Positions 35,691 to 45,515 of a DNA stretch of 47,063 nt are shown piece by piece. This stretch comes from Janthinobacterium sp. UMAB-56 (GTDB taxonomy: Bacteria > Pseudomonadota > Gammaproteobacteria > Burkholderiales > Burkholderiaceae_D): positions 333,051-380,113 of the forward strand of contig NZ_LT607652.1 in assembly GCF_900095265.1 (NCBI RefSeq), given 5' to 3'. The translations under genes were made by a program, and so were the position numbers. The notes under the pieces are model-generated. The model worked only from the letters and a program-made list of their open reading frames with translations. It was not told the DNA's origin and searched no databases. The stretch's first letter is position 1. Each line of letters starts with the position of its first letter.

Positions 35691-36638
35691 TCAATTGCCG
35701 CCGCCCATGCTGGGCAGGAGCACGCGGTAGATTTGCAGGAAGGCTGGTCCCATCAGGACGACCAGCAGCGAAGGGAAGATGAAAAAGATCAGCGGGAACA
35801 GCAGCTTGAGGGCGATCTTCGCCGCTTCTTCCTCGGCCAGTTGGCGGCGTTTCGTGCGTAGCTGGTCCGACTGCACGCGCAGCGAGGCGGCGATGCTGGT
35901 GCCGAAGCGCTCGGCCTGGATCAGCATGGCCACCAGCGCGTCGACATCCTCGACGCCCGTGCGCAAGGCCAGGTTGCGCAGTGCCCGTTCCTTGGTGTTG
36001 CCGGCGCGCAGTTCCAGCATCACCAGGTGCAATTCCTCCGCCAGCACCGTGCTTTTCAGGGCGATCTCGGCCGCTACACGGGCCAGCGCCGCATCCATGG
36101 CCAGGCCCGCTTCCACGCACACCGTCATCAAATCGAGCGCATCGGGAAAGCTTTCGAAGATATCGCGCTGGCGCCGCTTGATCATTTGTTGCAGGACAAA
36201 GTTGGGCAGGTAGTAGCCGATGGCGGCCACGATCAGCAGCCAGAACAGGAGAGCTTTGCCCGCCATCTGGCTGCCCGAGGCGCTCAGTCCCAGGAAGAGC
36301 ATCAGTGGCAAGCCGATGGCCAGCATGGTCTTGGCGGAAAAGAACAGGATGGGCGCCGAGGCCTGGCGCAAGCCGGCATTCATGAAGCGCCGGCGCATCG
36401 CCGAGCCTTCCCAGCCCTGGTCGGGAAGCGACAGTTTGGCCAGCGGGCCGCTCAGGCGTACCATGCGCGCCAGCCAGGGGCTGGGTGCCGAGGCGCCTGG
36501 CGCTGCCGTGCTCTTGCCGGTGGCGTTGTCCATGCGCTGGCGCAAGGGATCGGGGGCAAGGCTGCGCATGGCCACCAGCACGGTGCCGAAGACGGCAATG
36601 AAGAGCAGGGCGAGAAAGGCGAAATGGACGGGATTCAT
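35691..36638 (-). CDS. tadC: Tad inner-membrane platform protein TadC
   Basis: A 315-residue GspF-type (T2SSF) protein. It has an N-terminal membrane segment, two central ones (about 105-150) and one near the C-terminus. The cytoplasmic F domain contains SFPDALDLMTVCVEAGLAMDAAL and AERFGTSIAASLR. TadC forms the platform with TadB that couples the ATPase to pilin extraction. I chose the ATG at 36638 because AAGGAGA lies upstream and the membrane segment begins at once; an upstream frame to 36692 overlaps tadB. Confidence 0.92.
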   Translation of the reverse strand: MNPVHFAFLALLFIAVFGTVLVAMRSLAPDPLRQRMDNATGKSTAAPGASAPSPWLARMVRLSGPLAKLSLPDQGWEGSAMRRRFMNAGLRQASAPILFFSAKTMLAIGLPLMLFLGLSASGSQMAGKALLFWLLIVAAIGYYLPNFVLQQMIKRRQRDIFESFPDALDLMTVCVEAGLAMDAALARVAAEIALKSTVLAEELHLVMLELRAGNTKERALRNLALRTGVEDVDALVAMLIQAERFGTSIAASLRVQSDQLRTKRRQLAEEEAAKIALKLLFPLIFFIFPSLLVVLMGPAFLQIYRVLLPSMGGGN

Positions 36639-36657
36639 GAGGATTCTCCTTGCGGGC

Positions 36658-37632
36658 TCAGACACGGATGCGGATGATGCTGCGCATGACAAAGACGCCG
36701 CACACCATCATCAGCAGGGCGCCGGCGAGCATCTTGCGTCCGCCCGGGTCGACGAACAGCATTTCCAGGAATTGCGGATTGGTCAGGTGGATCATGGCCG
36801 CCGCGCCGAAGGGCAGCAGCGACAGTATCCAGGCCGACAGCCTGCCTTCGGCCGACAGTACGCGCACCTGTCCCAGCAGCTTGATGCGCTCGCGGATGAT
36901 GCGGCTGATGCTGTCGAGCAGTTCCGCCAGGTTGCCGCCCGTTTCGCGCTGGATCAGCACGGCGATGACGAAGTAGCGCAAGTCGGTGCTGGGCACGCGC
37001 GTGGCCAGGTTCATCAGGGCGTCCTGCATGGCGATGCCGAAATTGACTTCGTCGAAGGTGGCGCGAAATTCCACGGCCAGCGGCGCGTTCATTTCATCGC
37101 CGACCATTTTCAGGGCGGTCGGAAAGGCATGGCCGGCGCGCAGGGCGCGCGCCATCAGGTCCAGCGCATCGGGCAATTGCTGCTCGATGCGCTGCAGGCG
37201 CTTGGTCTTGGCGCGCAACACCACCAGCAGCGGCAACAGGGCTGCGCCGGCCACCAGCGGCAGGCGCAGCATCCACGGCACGCCGAAGTAGCTGAGCAGA
37301 AAAAACGCGGCGCCGGCCGTGGCCAGCATCACGCCGGCGAAGCTGGCCACGCTCCAGCTCAGGCCCGACTGTTCCAGCAGGCGGTCGAGCGCATGCACGC
37401 GGGGCACGCCGAGCAGCACGCGCTGCAGGGCCGGGGTGTCGCTCAGCAGGCGCTTCTTGATCATCGAGCTGCCCGTGGCGCCATGCGCGCCGGCCGACAT
37501 GATGCGCAGGCGGCGCGCGACCCTTTCCGCTTCCGGGCCGCGCGAGGTATTCCACGCCAGGTACAGTCCCTCGATCAGCAGCACCACGGCGATGAAGGTG
37601 AAGATGGCGAATACGTAATAGAGATAGTCCAT
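36658..37632 (-). CDS. tadB: Tad inner-membrane platform protein TadB
   Basis: A 324-residue GspF-type protein paralogous to TadC. It begins MDYLYYVFAIFTFIAVVLL, a membrane anchor. Two segments follow near 95-140, then the F domain with QLPDALDLMARALRAGHAFP and IQRETGGNLAELL, and a final membrane helix. GGGGAG lies upstream of the ATG at 37632. The gene lies between cpaF and tadC with short gaps, the conserved order. Confidence 0.92.
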   Translation of the reverse strand: MDYLYYVFAIFTFIAVVLLIEGLYLAWNTSRGPEAERVARRLRIMSAGAHGATGSSMIKKRLLSDTPALQRVLLGVPRVHALDRLLEQSGLSWSVASFAGVMLATAGAAFFLLSYFGVPWMLRLPLVAGAALLPLLVVLRAKTKRLQRIEQQLPDALDLMARALRAGHAFPTALKMVGDEMNAPLAVEFRATFDEVNFGIAMQDALMNLATRVPSTDLRYFVIAVLIQRETGGNLAELLDSISRIIRERIKLLGQVRVLSAEGRLSAWILSLLPFGAAAMIHLTNPQFLEMLFVDPGGRKMLAGALLMMVCGVFVMRSIIRIRV

Positions 37633-37642
37633 GATGCTCCCC

Positions 37643-39010
37643 TTAGTGGTACTGGCGGGCGGGATCGAACAGGGTTTCCGGCAGGCTGATGCCGAAGGCG
37701 CGCAGGCGTTCCAGGAAATGCGGCCGCACGCCGCTGGCATGGAAATGTCCCTGTACCGTGCCGTCCTCGCCGATGCCCGTCTGGCGGAAGGTGAAGATTT
37801 CCTGCATGGTGATCATCTCGCCTTCCATGCCCGTGATTTCCTGGATCGAAATGATCTTGCGCTTGCCGTCCGTCAGGCGCGCCACCTGCACCACCACGCT
37901 GATGGCTGAACTGATCTGCTGGCGCATGGCTTTGACGGGCAGGCCCGCCGAGGCCATGCTGATCATGTTCTCCAGCCGCGTCAGCGCGTCGCGCGGGGTG
38001 TTCGCGTGGATGGTGGCCATCGATCCTTCATGGCCCGTGTTCATGGCGCCCAGCATGTCGAGCGCTTCGGCGCCGCGCACCTCGCCGAGGATGATGCGGT
38101 CGGGGCGCATGCGCAGCGCGTTGCGCACCAGCGCGCGCTGCGTCACTTCGCCCTTGCCCTCGATGTTCGCGGGCCGCGTTTCCAGGCGCACCACGTGCGG
38201 CTGCTGCATCTGCAGTTCGGCCGCGTCCTCGATGGTGACGATGCGTTCGGCCGTGCTGATGAAGCCGGAAATCGCATTGAGCATGGTGGTCTTGCCGCTG
38301 CCCGTGCCGCCCGAGATCAGGATGTTGACCTTGGCCTTGCCCAGCGCCTGCAAGGTGGTGCTCATTTCCTCGGTCAGGCTGTGCTTGAGCATCAGGTCGG
38401 CCAGCCGCAGGGGCTGTGCCGAGAAGCGGCGTATCGACATCACGGGGCCGTCGATGGCCAGCGGCGGGATGATGGCGTTGACGCGCGAACCGTCGGGCAG
38501 GCGCGCATCGACCATGGGGCTCGATTCATCGATGCGCCGACCCACGCGCGAGACGATTTTGTCGATGATCTTCATCAGGTGCGCGTCGTCGGTGAAGCGG
38601 ATGTCGCTCAGTTCCAGGCGGCCATGGCGCTCGACATACACCTGGCTGCAGGTGTTGACGAGAATGTCGGACACGCCGGGATCGGCCAGCAGCGGTTCGA
38701 GCGGGCCGAAGCCGAGTACTTCATCCTGGATGTCGCGGATCAGCGAGCGCCGTTCCAGCTCGTTGATCACCACATTGTCTTCCGTGAGCACGTCGCTGAC
38801 GAGGATCTTCAGTTCTTCGCGGATCTGTTCGCGCGACAGGCGCTGCATGCCTTCCAGGTCGACGCGGTCGAGCAGCGCCTGGTGGGTGCGGTGCTTGAGT
38901 TGCTGGTAGCTCTGGCTGGCTGCGCCCTGGTGCGCGGCATCGTCATTCAGGCTGGCGTCATCCTGAGCATAGCCCAGGCGGTCCCGCAGGGTAAGTTTTT
39001 CGGCAGTCAT
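37643..39010 (-). CDS. cpaF: Tad secretion ATPase CpaF/TadA
   Basis: A 455-residue type II/IV secretion hexameric ATPase. Walker A is GGTGSGKT at 234-241. An acidic [11 protein letters not shown] box, then the [22 protein letters not shown]alker B/His-box region follow. The N-terminal domain (about 60-200) has the CpaF form with [16 protein letters not shown]. It powers Flp pilus assembly. GGAGACC lies before the ATG. The C-terminus (ending ARQYH) carries an [10 protein letters not shown] stretch usual for CpaF. Confidence 0.95.
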   Translation of the reverse strand: MTAEKLTLRDRLGYAQDDASLNDDAAHQGAASQSYQQLKHRTHQALLDRVDLEGMQRLSREQIREELKILVSDVLTEDNVVINELERRSLIRDIQDEVLGFGPLEPLLADPGVSDILVNTCSQVYVERHGRLELSDIRFTDDAHLMKIIDKIVSRVGRRIDESSPMVDARLPDGSRVNAIIPPLAIDGPVMSIRRFSAQPLRLADLMLKHSLTEEMSTTLQALGKAKVNILISGGTGSGKTTMLNAISGFISTAERIVTIEDAAELQMQQPHVVRLETRPANIEGKGEVTQRALVRNALRMRPDRIILGEVRGAEALDMLGAMNTGHEGSMATIHANTPRDALTRLENMISMASAGLPVKAMRQQISSAISVVVQVARLTDGKRKIISIQEITGMEGEMITMQEIFTFRQTGIGEDGTVQGHFHASGVRPHFLERLRAFGISLPETLFDPARQYH

Positions 39011-39049
39011 GGTCGGTCTCCTGTGAATGGGGGGTATCTGGCTGGAGCC

Positions 39050-40201
39050 TCAGGCACGCGCCAGCAGCCGCGCCACCCAGCCTTGCGCGGCTGGCGGGGT
39101 TTCGCCGGCCAGGCTGGCGGCCAGTGCCTGCAGGGCGCGCGAAACGGGATTGTGCGGCGTCAGTTTGAGGATGGGCACGCCCTGGCTGACGGAGGCCGCC
39201 ACCGCCTCGTAATGGTTGGGGATGGACTTGTAGACGTGCTTGCCATACGCCGCTTCCAGGTCGGCCACGCGGATGTTGTCGCTGCTGGCATAGCGGTTCA
39301 GGATCAGGCGGATCTTGTCTTCGCGGTAGCCGAGGCCACGGAACACGTCGAGCAGGCGCTTGCCGTCGCGCACATACGGCAAGGTTGCCTGCAGCACGGG
39401 GAAGATCAGGTCGGCCCGGTCCAGCGCGCGCACGCTGACGGGGTCGAGGCCGCGCCCCACGTCGAGCAGGATATAGTCGTACTGGCTGCGCGCCAGGGTC
39501 AGCAACCGGTCGATATGCTCCGCTTCGACGTCGGCCGCATGGGCGGGATCGTCGGCGGCGGCCAGCACGCTGTACGAGGGCGTGATCTGTATCATGCTGG
39601 CGCTGAGCAGCGACGCGTCCAGGCGCACGATCTGCTGCGACAGCTGCGACAGGGTAGTGGCCGGCTTGTGGTCCGAGACGAACAGGGCGGCGTCGCCGAA
39701 TTGCAGGTTCAGGTCGAGCAGCGCCACCTTGCGCTGCTCGCCTGCAGCCAGTGCGTAACCGAGATTGGCGGCGATGAAGGTGGCGCCGCTGCCGCCCTTG
39801 CACGAGACGAAGGCCAGCACCTGGCCCTTGCGCGTGACCTGTTTCTGCAGCTTGTCCTCGATGCGGCGCAGGGCTGCGCACAGGGCCGCATCGTCGTCGG
39901 GCGGCAGCACTTCGCGCACGCCGGCGCGCATCGAGCGCAGCAGGAATTGCGGACTTTGCTGCGGACATTGCACGATGATGGCCAGTTGCGGATGGCGCCC
40001 CCCCAGCAGCTCCAGCCGTTCCAGCTCTGCTTCGCCCGTCTGCTCCTGTTCCAGTAGCAGCAAGTCCGGCGTGACGCCGTTGTCGAACACATCGGGTATG
40101 CTCGCCAGCAGCGCGACGCGGTCGGCCGCGCTGCGTTCGCGCAGCAGGCGGGTGAGCCGCTTGAGCTGGGCTTCATTTTTCGAGACGATGACGATATTCA
40201 C
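39050..40201 (-). CDS. cpaE: Tad localisation ATPase CpaE/TadZ
   Basis: A 383-residue protein with an N-terminal receiver-like domain (1-120) and a C-terminal MinD/ParA-like ATPase (125-370). The nucleotide motif KGGSGAT at 135-141 lacks the usual final Lys-Thr pair of a P-loop, as in other CpaE/TadZ proteins. LLDLNLQFGDAAL and YILLDVGRG follow. TadZ proteins position the pilus machine, often at a pole. The start is a GTG at 40201 with GGGGAG six bases upstream; the longer upstream frame overlaps the preceding gene. Confidence 0.9.
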   Translation of the reverse strand: MNIVIVSKNEAQLKRLTRLLRERSAADRVALLASIPDVFDNGVTPDLLLLEQEQTGEAELERLELLGGRHPQLAIIVQCPQQSPQFLLRSMRAGVREVLPPDDDAALCAALRRIEDKLQKQVTRKGQVLAFVSCKGGSGATFIAANLGYALAAGEQRKVALLDLNLQFGDAALFVSDHKPATTLSQLSQQIVRLDASLLSASMIQITPSYSVLAAADDPAHAADVEAEHIDRLLTLARSQYDYILLDVGRGLDPVSVRALDRADLIFPVLQATLPYVRDGKRLLDVFRGLGYREDKIRLILNRYASSDNIRVADLEAAYGKHVYKSIPNHYEAVAASVSQGVPILKLTPHNPVSRALQALAASLAGETPPAAQGWVARLLARA

Positions 40202-40224
40202 TTGGTACTCCCCGGTAAAGGCGT

Positions 40225-40743
40225 TCAGTTGATCTGGAAGCCCAGGCTTTCGGCGTGCATGACCACGACCGAGGCGGGCACGGCGATATTGAGAAAGCCG
40301 AACAGGCTGACCATCGGCGTATAGCTGACGTTGTCGATCGACACGCGTACGCTGTCGATGCAACTGGCCGTGCGCGTGTTGTCGCCACAGGCCGACAGGT
40401 TGTCGCCCGGGTCCAGCGGCGGCAAGGTCACTTCGGCACCGCTCTTGTTCAGGTAGCTGATGGTGATATTCGCGGCCGTGACTTCGGGCGCCGCAGGCAG
40501 GGCCGCGCCGCCGAACAGGGCCAGGGTCTTGACGGCGTCGGCCTGGTCGATCCAGCGCACCACCGCCTCGCGCGCGGCGCGGCGGCTCACCTCCTGCACC
40601 GTGTTGTACAGATACAGCATGCGGCCAAATTCGAGGATGCCGAACAGCAGGGTGAAAAACAGCAGCGCCACCAGGGCGAATTCGACGGCGGCGGCGCCGC
40701 GCTGGCGACTGCTCGTGGGGGGCGATGAAAGGCGGTGGCGCAT
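40225..40743 (-). CDS. TadE-family minor pseudopilin (second copy, TadF position)
   Basis: A 172-residue protein. After a short basic lead (SSRQRG) it has the TadE signature AAAVEFALVALLFFTLLFGILEFGRM, with the Glu after the processing site expected for pseudopilins. The rest is a variable periplasmic part with two cysteines (SACGDN, ASCIDS) likely forming a disulphide. AGGAG lies six bases before the ATG at 40743. TadE and TadF are cleaved by the prepilin peptidase and needed for pilus assembly; this may be TadF by position. Confidence 0.88.
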   Translation of the reverse strand: MRHRLSSPPTSSRQRGAAAVEFALVALLFFTLLFGILEFGRMLYLYNTVQEVSRRAAREAVVRWIDQADAVKTLALFGGAALPAAPEVTAANITISYLNKSGAEVTLPPLDPGDNLSACGDNTRTASCIDSVRVSIDNVSYTPMVSLFGFLNIAVPASVVVMHAESLGFQIN

Positions 40744-40753
40744 GGCGTTCTCC

Positions 40754-41221
40754 TTACAGCATGTAGCGCATGGTGGTGCGCGGCGAGAGCGGCGTGGCAT
40801 AGCTGCTGGCCGCGCCGATCACGAAGGGCAGGTACTGGCCCACCGACAGCGTGTAGTTGACGACTTCGACGCGGATGCCGCCCGGCGCAGTGCCGTCGGT
40901 GCAGCTGCTGTCGTTGAACGCCGCATCCAGGCAGGTGACCGTCACGTTGGCCGTGGTGAAGTTGCTGATGCCGGCGCTGGTGGCCGCATCGACCACCGTC
41001 TGCCGGGCCGCCGGCACGCCCTGCGAAGCGATGCCGGCCTTGGCCTTGACGGACATATTGCGCGCCGCGTCGCGCGTGGCCTTGGTCAGCGCGTCGTAGT
41101 ACCAGAAGGCGCGGCCGAAGCCGAAGATGCCGGCCAGCAGGGTGACCAGCAGGGCCAGCACGATGCCGAATTCGACGGCGGCGCCGCCGCGCTGGCTGGC
41201 ATGGGACAGGTGCTTATGCAT
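40754..41221 (-). CDS. tadE: TadE-family minor pseudopilin
   Basis: A 155-residue TadE-like protein with QRGGAAVEFGIVLALLVTLLAGIFGFGRAF near the N-terminus and a two-cysteine periplasmic part (VTCLDA, SSCTDG). It resembles its neighbour at 40225-40743 in design, so the two are probably old duplicates. It starts 7 bases after tadG-like. The call rests on the signature helix and operon position. Confidence 0.88.
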   Translation of the reverse strand: MHKHLSHASQRGGAAVEFGIVLALLVTLLAGIFGFGRAFWYYDALTKATRDAARNMSVKAKAGIASQGVPAARQTVVDAATSAGISNFTTANVTVTCLDAAFNDSSCTDGTAPGGIRVEVVNYTLSVGQYLPFVIGAASSYATPLSPRTTMRYML

Positions 41222-41228
41222 GGCGGCC

Positions 41229-42779
41229 TCACTTGTAGAGTTTGATTTCGGAATTCGGCACCGGTTCGATCAGGCCCGCGAACTCGACGTCGAGGCGCTT
41301 GGTGCCGCCGGTGAAATCGGCTTTCATCGTCATGAAGAACTTGCCGATGCCCACCGCGTTCATGGTGCCGCACGAAGCCGGTCCCACGGGCGCCGTGCGG
41401 CAATCGACCAGCACCACGTTCAGGATGCGCCGGTTGCGCTGGCCCGGATGGGCCACCGACGGCGCCTGGAACGTGGGGCCGCTGGTCTGGTTGTACGGCG
41501 AAGGCGGCGTACTGGCAGGAAAGCCAGCGCCGGCGCTGACGGGGTAGCTGGCCGTGTCGAAGTAATTCGCCTTGGCCGTGCTGTACATGGGATTGGCGTT
41601 GCCGTCCGTGACGCTATAGGCCGTGCCGGCCTTGGCCGGGGTGGCGCCATTGCTTTGGTAGGCGGGGCCGTAGGACCACAGCACGCCGTAGCCGGCGAAC
41701 TGGGCGAACGCGGCCGAGGGAGCGGGAACCGTGCCGGCGGGCGGCAGCTGGTAATTCGGCTTGTTGCCAGCCAGGCTGACCGACTGCTGGCTGGGCAGGG
41801 TGCTGGCGCCCGGCTGCATCCAGCCGGTGGGTGGCGAGTTGGCGGCGCTGGCGGCGCAGGGCGACGCGCCGCCCACGCATGGGTATTCCTTGATGTTGGT
41901 ATCCGGAGGGGCCGACACGGGGTCGCACACGGAGGGCCCGCCGTAGTCGTCGAAGCGCGAATTGAGCGAGGCGGCCAGCGAAGCCGTCAGTCCCGTGTTC
42001 GTGTAAACCTGTCCCGAGCCGCTGGTGATGACGGCGCTGCTGCCCGTGCACATGAACGGCGCGGTGGAGGCGGCACTCGAATGCGAGGCGCTGCAGCTGC
42101 CGGGCGGCGCATCGACGGGGTTGATCAGGTAGGGATCGGATGGTCCGCCCAGCGGATTGAGGCCGAACAGATTGTAGGTGACGCCACGGCGGAAGCCGAA
42201 TTCGACCAGTTCCGTCAGTCCCGTGCCGGCAGGCGCGGCCGGATACGTGTATTGCGCCGTCTTGTTGGCCGGATCGACGGCGCACACGCCGATCGGCGTG
42301 ACGTCGTTGACGAAGCGGCCCGCCACGGCCACGCCCGAGGTGCTGGTGCTGGCGATGCCGGCGATGCCCATCAGGTAGGTGGCGAAGGTCTTGCTGCCCG
42401 TGTCGACGCGGATGAAGGTCTGGCCCTGGGGACTGGTGCGGGCGCTGGCGCCGGACGACCAGGGACCGTCGGGGCTGGGGCCGAAGCTGATGTTGGCGGC
42501 CGTCAGGGTCAGCGTGGTGGAAAAATCGTAGCGGTTCTTTTGCGCGATGGCGATGGCCTTGGCCTGTGCGTTGTCGATGCCGGTGGCGCTTTGATTGAGT
42601 TCCACGGCGCCTGCCAGCGCCGAGCTGTCGGCGCCGTTCTGCAATTCCGTCTTGGCGATGTACAGGTGGCCCAGGTCCAGCACCAGGCCGCCCATGGCAA
42701 ACAGCACCACCAGGGTCAGCCCCAGCACGATGGCGATCGCGCCCTGCTGCTTGTCGTGCCTGCGAAATGCGGTGTTCAT
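41229..42779 (-). CDS. tadG: TadG-like pilus assembly protein
   Basis: A 516-residue protein. The N-terminal Tad_N anchor is QQGAIAIVLGLTLVVLFAMGGLVLDLGHLYI, followed by KTELQNGADSSALAGAVEL, the family hallmark. The long remainder is Gly/Pro/Ser/Thr-rich with several cysteines, and looks extracytoplasmic. I see no clear von Willebrand A domain, so the name is by similarity of the N-terminus and position. The ATG at 42779 starts just before the anchor (MNTAFRRHDKQQG); the upstream extension is not protein-like. Confidence 0.85.
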   Translation of the reverse strand: MNTAFRRHDKQQGAIAIVLGLTLVVLFAMGGLVLDLGHLYIAKTELQNGADSSALAGAVELNQSATGIDNAQAKAIAIAQKNRYDFSTTLTLTAANISFGPSPDGPWSSGASARTSPQGQTFIRVDTGSKTFATYLMGIAGIASTSTSGVAVAGRFVNDVTPIGVCAVDPANKTAQYTYPAAPAGTGLTELVEFGFRRGVTYNLFGLNPLGGPSDPYLINPVDAPPGSCSASHSSAASTAPFMCTGSSAVITSGSGQVYTNTGLTASLAASLNSRFDDYGGPSVCDPVSAPPDTNIKEYPCVGGASPCAASAANSPPTGWMQPGASTLPSQQSVSLAGNKPNYQLPPAGTVPAPSAAFAQFAGYGVLWSYGPAYQSNGATPAKAGTAYSVTDGNANPMYSTAKANYFDTASYPVSAGAGFPASTPPSPYNQTSGPTFQAPSVAHPGQRNRRILNVVLVDCRTAPVGPASCGTMNAVGIGKFFMTMKADFTGGTKRLDVEFAGLIEPVPNSEIKLYK

Positions 42780-42825
42780 AGCTGTCTCCTGGTGGCCTGG
42801 GGGGAGTGCATCGTGGGACTGGCGC

Positions 42826-43110
42826 CTACTGGCGCCCGCCCACGCCGATGGTGAAGACATTCGGTTGCGGTTCCGGCGCCGCGAACGATTTCTGGTAGCG
42901 CTGGTAGGCGCTGGCGCCGGCCTTGCCGTCGATGCCGCTGACCGGGTTGGTATTGCGGTAGGCGTCCGGATACATGATCTGCTGCGCCTTGAGCAAGGCC
43001 ACCGATTCGCCAAAGTGTGCATCGAGCACGGGCGTGGTGGTGGCGGCGCAGCCGGCCAGCAGCAATAGCGACAGCAGGGCGGCGCAAGGCAGGCAATGTG
43101 CGGTTTTCAT
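42826..43110 (-). CDS. Small Tad-locus lipoprotein, unnamed
   Basis: A 94-residue lipoprotein with lipobox Cys21 (LLLLAGC). The mature part is about 70 residues and includes FGESVALLKAQQIMYPDAY, then PVSGIDGKAGASAYQRYQKSF. It lies between cpaC and tadG-like with a 9-base gap to cpaC, so it is part of the operon. I do not know a symbol; a secretin pilot or accessory role is a guess from position. Confidence 0.78.
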   Translation of the reverse strand: MKTAHCLPCAALLSLLLLAGCAATTTPVLDAHFGESVALLKAQQIMYPDAYRNTNPVSGIDGKAGASAYQRYQKSFAAPEPQPNVFTIGVGGRQ

Positions 43111-43119
43111 GGTGTTCTC

Positions 43120-44647
43120 CTATTTGAGGTCGAAGCCGGCGGCGGACTGGGGCGCGGCCGCTTGCGGCTGCATGGGCGCTGCTGGCGCTGCGGGAGCAGG
43201 AGCAGGCGCGCTGCCTTCCATTTTTCCCTGCATGAAGATGTCGCCGCGCGTCGGCTCGATGTAGCCGTCGGTGGGCAGCTTGTAGTCGGCCGGCAGCGGC
43301 TTGACCAGGTGCGGCGTGATGATGAAGACCAGTTCCGAACGGTCCGTCTGGAAGTCCGTGCTGCGGAACAGGGCGCCCAGCACGGGCACTTCGCCCAAGC
43401 CAGGCAGGGCCTTGATATTGCTGGTCACATTGTTCTTGATCAGGCCGCCGATGGCGAAGCTCTGGCCGTCGAACAGCTGCACCGTGGTGGTGGCGCGCCG
43501 CGTCGTAAACGAGGGCAGGACGGCCGTCGCCGAGATGCCGGTGGCCGTGATGCCGATGCCATCCTTGTTCAGGTCCGACACTTCCGGCGCCACCTTCAGG
43601 TTGATGCGTCCCCCTTCGAGCACGGTGGGCGTGAATTTCACGGCCACGCCGAATTCCTTCTCTTCCAGCGTTATGGTGGGCACGCCGCCATTGTTGGTCT
43701 GGCTGACGGGGATGAAGATTTTGCCGCCGGCCAGGAAGCTCGCCTCCTGGCCGCTGATGGCCATGATGTTCGGCTCGGCCAGCACCTTGATCAAGCCATC
43801 GCGCTTCTGCGCGTCGAGATTGAAGAAGTTATTCTTGCTGGCGCCGCTCAAGCCGCTGGGATTATTGCTAAGCAGGCTGGACAGCAGTGAGTATGACCAG
43901 CTGCCGATGGTCTTGTTGATGCCCAGGCTGGCGCCCAGCTGGTCGACCAGCACCTTCGACACCTCGGCCACCTTCACTTCCAGCATCACCTGCTGCGGTG
44001 CGGCGATCGACAGCAGGTTGATCACGCGCGGCATGCCAGCATCGGGCGCTGCCGCTGCGGGCGCTGCGCTGCACATAGGCGTTGGCCAGCGACAGGGCCT
44101 GGTCGGCCTTGACGACGTCGCTGACCATGCCCGACAGGATCAGGGTGTCGCCTGCCACCGTGACGTGGATTTTTTCGTTCGGCAGCAGTTCGGCCATGCG
44201 TGCCTGCAGGCTGCTGCTGTCGATGCCGACGGCCAGGTCGATGATGGTGGCGTCATTGCTTTTGTTCCACAGGATCAGGTTGGTGGTGCCGACGGAGCGT
44301 CCCAGCAGGTACACCTCGTTGGGATTGAGCAGGATGACGTCGGCGATGCGCGGATCGCCGACGGACATGCGGCTGGCGGCGAACGGCAGGCGCATCAGGG
44401 TCGACTTGCCTTCGGCCAGGCTCATTTGCGGCGCCATCTCGGTGCGCCCGGCGCGCGATTCGCTTTGCGGCGGCGTGGACTTGGGACGGGTGGCTGGCCG
44501 GCTGCTGCGCGCCGCGCCGGTGTCGGCGGCAACGGCGGTGGCGGCGACGGGTTCGCCGCGGGCCTGGGGCGCCAGGGCGCCGATCATGGCGAGGGCAAGC
44601 GCCAGGCTGAGTACCCGGCTTCCGCTTGCTGTGCAATATGTGCTCAT
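43120..44647 (-). pseudogene. cpaC: Tad secretin CpaC/RcpA, split by a frameshift as sequenced
   Basis: The outer-membrane secretin for the Flp pilus, in two frames. The first frame (from ATG 44647, AGAGGAG upstream) has a signal peptide (to about AQARG), then the N-domain: MSLAEGKSTLMRLPFAASRM, VYLLGRSVGTTNLILW and a BON-like segment to ALSLANAYVQ. The second frame (to 43120) begins near PRVINLLSIAAPQQVMLEVK and holds the secretin core to VPVLGALFRSTDFQTDRSELVFIITPHLV. The shift lies in a GC-rich repeat near 44035-44072 and needs one base skipped (one extra or two missing bases). Total length of 1528 is not a multiple of three. Both halves are otherwise well conserved, so either a recent mutation, a sequencing error or, less likely, programmed slippage is possible. 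Confidence 0.85.
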
Positions 44648-44669
44648 GGCGTGACTCCTCTGGTGCAGG

Positions 44670-45515
44670 TTAGAATTGTTGGGAGCTGCGTTCCAGCCCC
44701 TTGATGACTTCGACGCGTGGCCCGACTTGTGGCGCAGCTGCGGCAGGACGGCGGCGTGGCAGCGGCCTGGCTTGCACCATGGCGGCGGGGGCTGCAATGG
44801 CGACTTTTTCATCGAGCAAACTGGACTTGGTGGCGCCTTCCGTATTGACGGGCTTGTCCTCGACCTGGTTGCGCAGCACCAGCGACAGGGTGCCCACGCT
44901 GCGCGCCAGATCGAGTTTTTCCGCCTGTTCCGGCGTCAGTTCCAGGGTCACCGCATTGACTACTTTGGGCTTGGTATCGTCGCGGCTCGATTCCTGGGCA
45001 ATGGCCAGCACGAGTATGCGTTCGAGCACGATCTTGGAAATATTCGGATCGCGGTCCGGCGTCTTGCGTGCCCCTTCGCCCTGGGTGTTGACGAGGATGT
45101 CGACGAAGTTGCCGGGCAGGGCGAAGCCGGCCACGCCCACCACATCGTTGACGCGCACGGTCATGGCGCGCTTGCCCTCGGCGACGACGGCCGACAGGCC
45201 GCCTTGCGTGCCGGGAGGCGCCAGCTTGCCTTCCATGATAGGTTCGCCGTGCTGGATGCTGGTGCGCGTGACGCGCGTTTCCAGCAGTTTCGGATCGTTG
45301 ATGGCGCCCGGTGGCAGCGCGTTCGATGGCCAGTCGACCATGCGTACCATGTCGGGCGTGAGGCGCGCGCCCAGGCTGATGTCGACCTGGGCCACGGCCA
45401 CCTTGTTGATATTGCCCGAGGCTTGGGCATTGATCCAGCGCGCGGCCACGATGACCGCGGCGAACGCCAGGATGACCGCAATGGCCATCATCGTCAGAGC
45501 GCGTGCGTTTCTCAT
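44670..45515 (-). CDS. cpaB: Tad pilus assembly protein CpaB/RcpC
   Basis: A 281-residue protein with an N-terminal membrane anchor (about 8-29) and an SAF-type domain (about 38-110; VDISLGARLTPDMVRMVDWP). A CpaB/RcpC C-terminal domain follows, with RAMTVRVNDVVGVAGFALPGN, then VDILVNT and a LTPEQAEKLDLARSVGTLSLVLRN segment. RcpC-type proteins support the secretin and may bind peptidoglycan. AAGGGGAAG precedes the ATG, and its start overlaps the AAA ATPase stop by four bases (ATGA). Confidence 0.92.
   Translation of the reverse strand: MRNARALTMMAIAVILAFAAVIVAARWINAQASGNINKVAVAQVDISLGARLTPDMVRMVDWPSNALPPGAINDPKLLETRVTRTSIQHGEPIMEGKLAPPGTQGGLSAVVAEGKRAMTVRVNDVVGVAGFALPGNFVDILVNTQGEGARKTPDRDPNISKIVLERILVLAIAQESSRDDTKPKVVNAVTLELTPEQAEKLDLARSVGTLSLVLRNQVEDKPVNTEGATKSSLLDEKVAIAAPAAMVQARPLPRRRPAAAAPQVGPRVEVIKGLERSSQQF

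Noticed and set aside
38006..40057. Long plus-strand ORF (683 codons) opposite cpaF and cpaE
   Set aside because: It is antisense to two well-recognised genes, is rich in His, Gln, Arg and Val as expected from the complement of GC-rich coding DNA, and has no domain or ribosome site.
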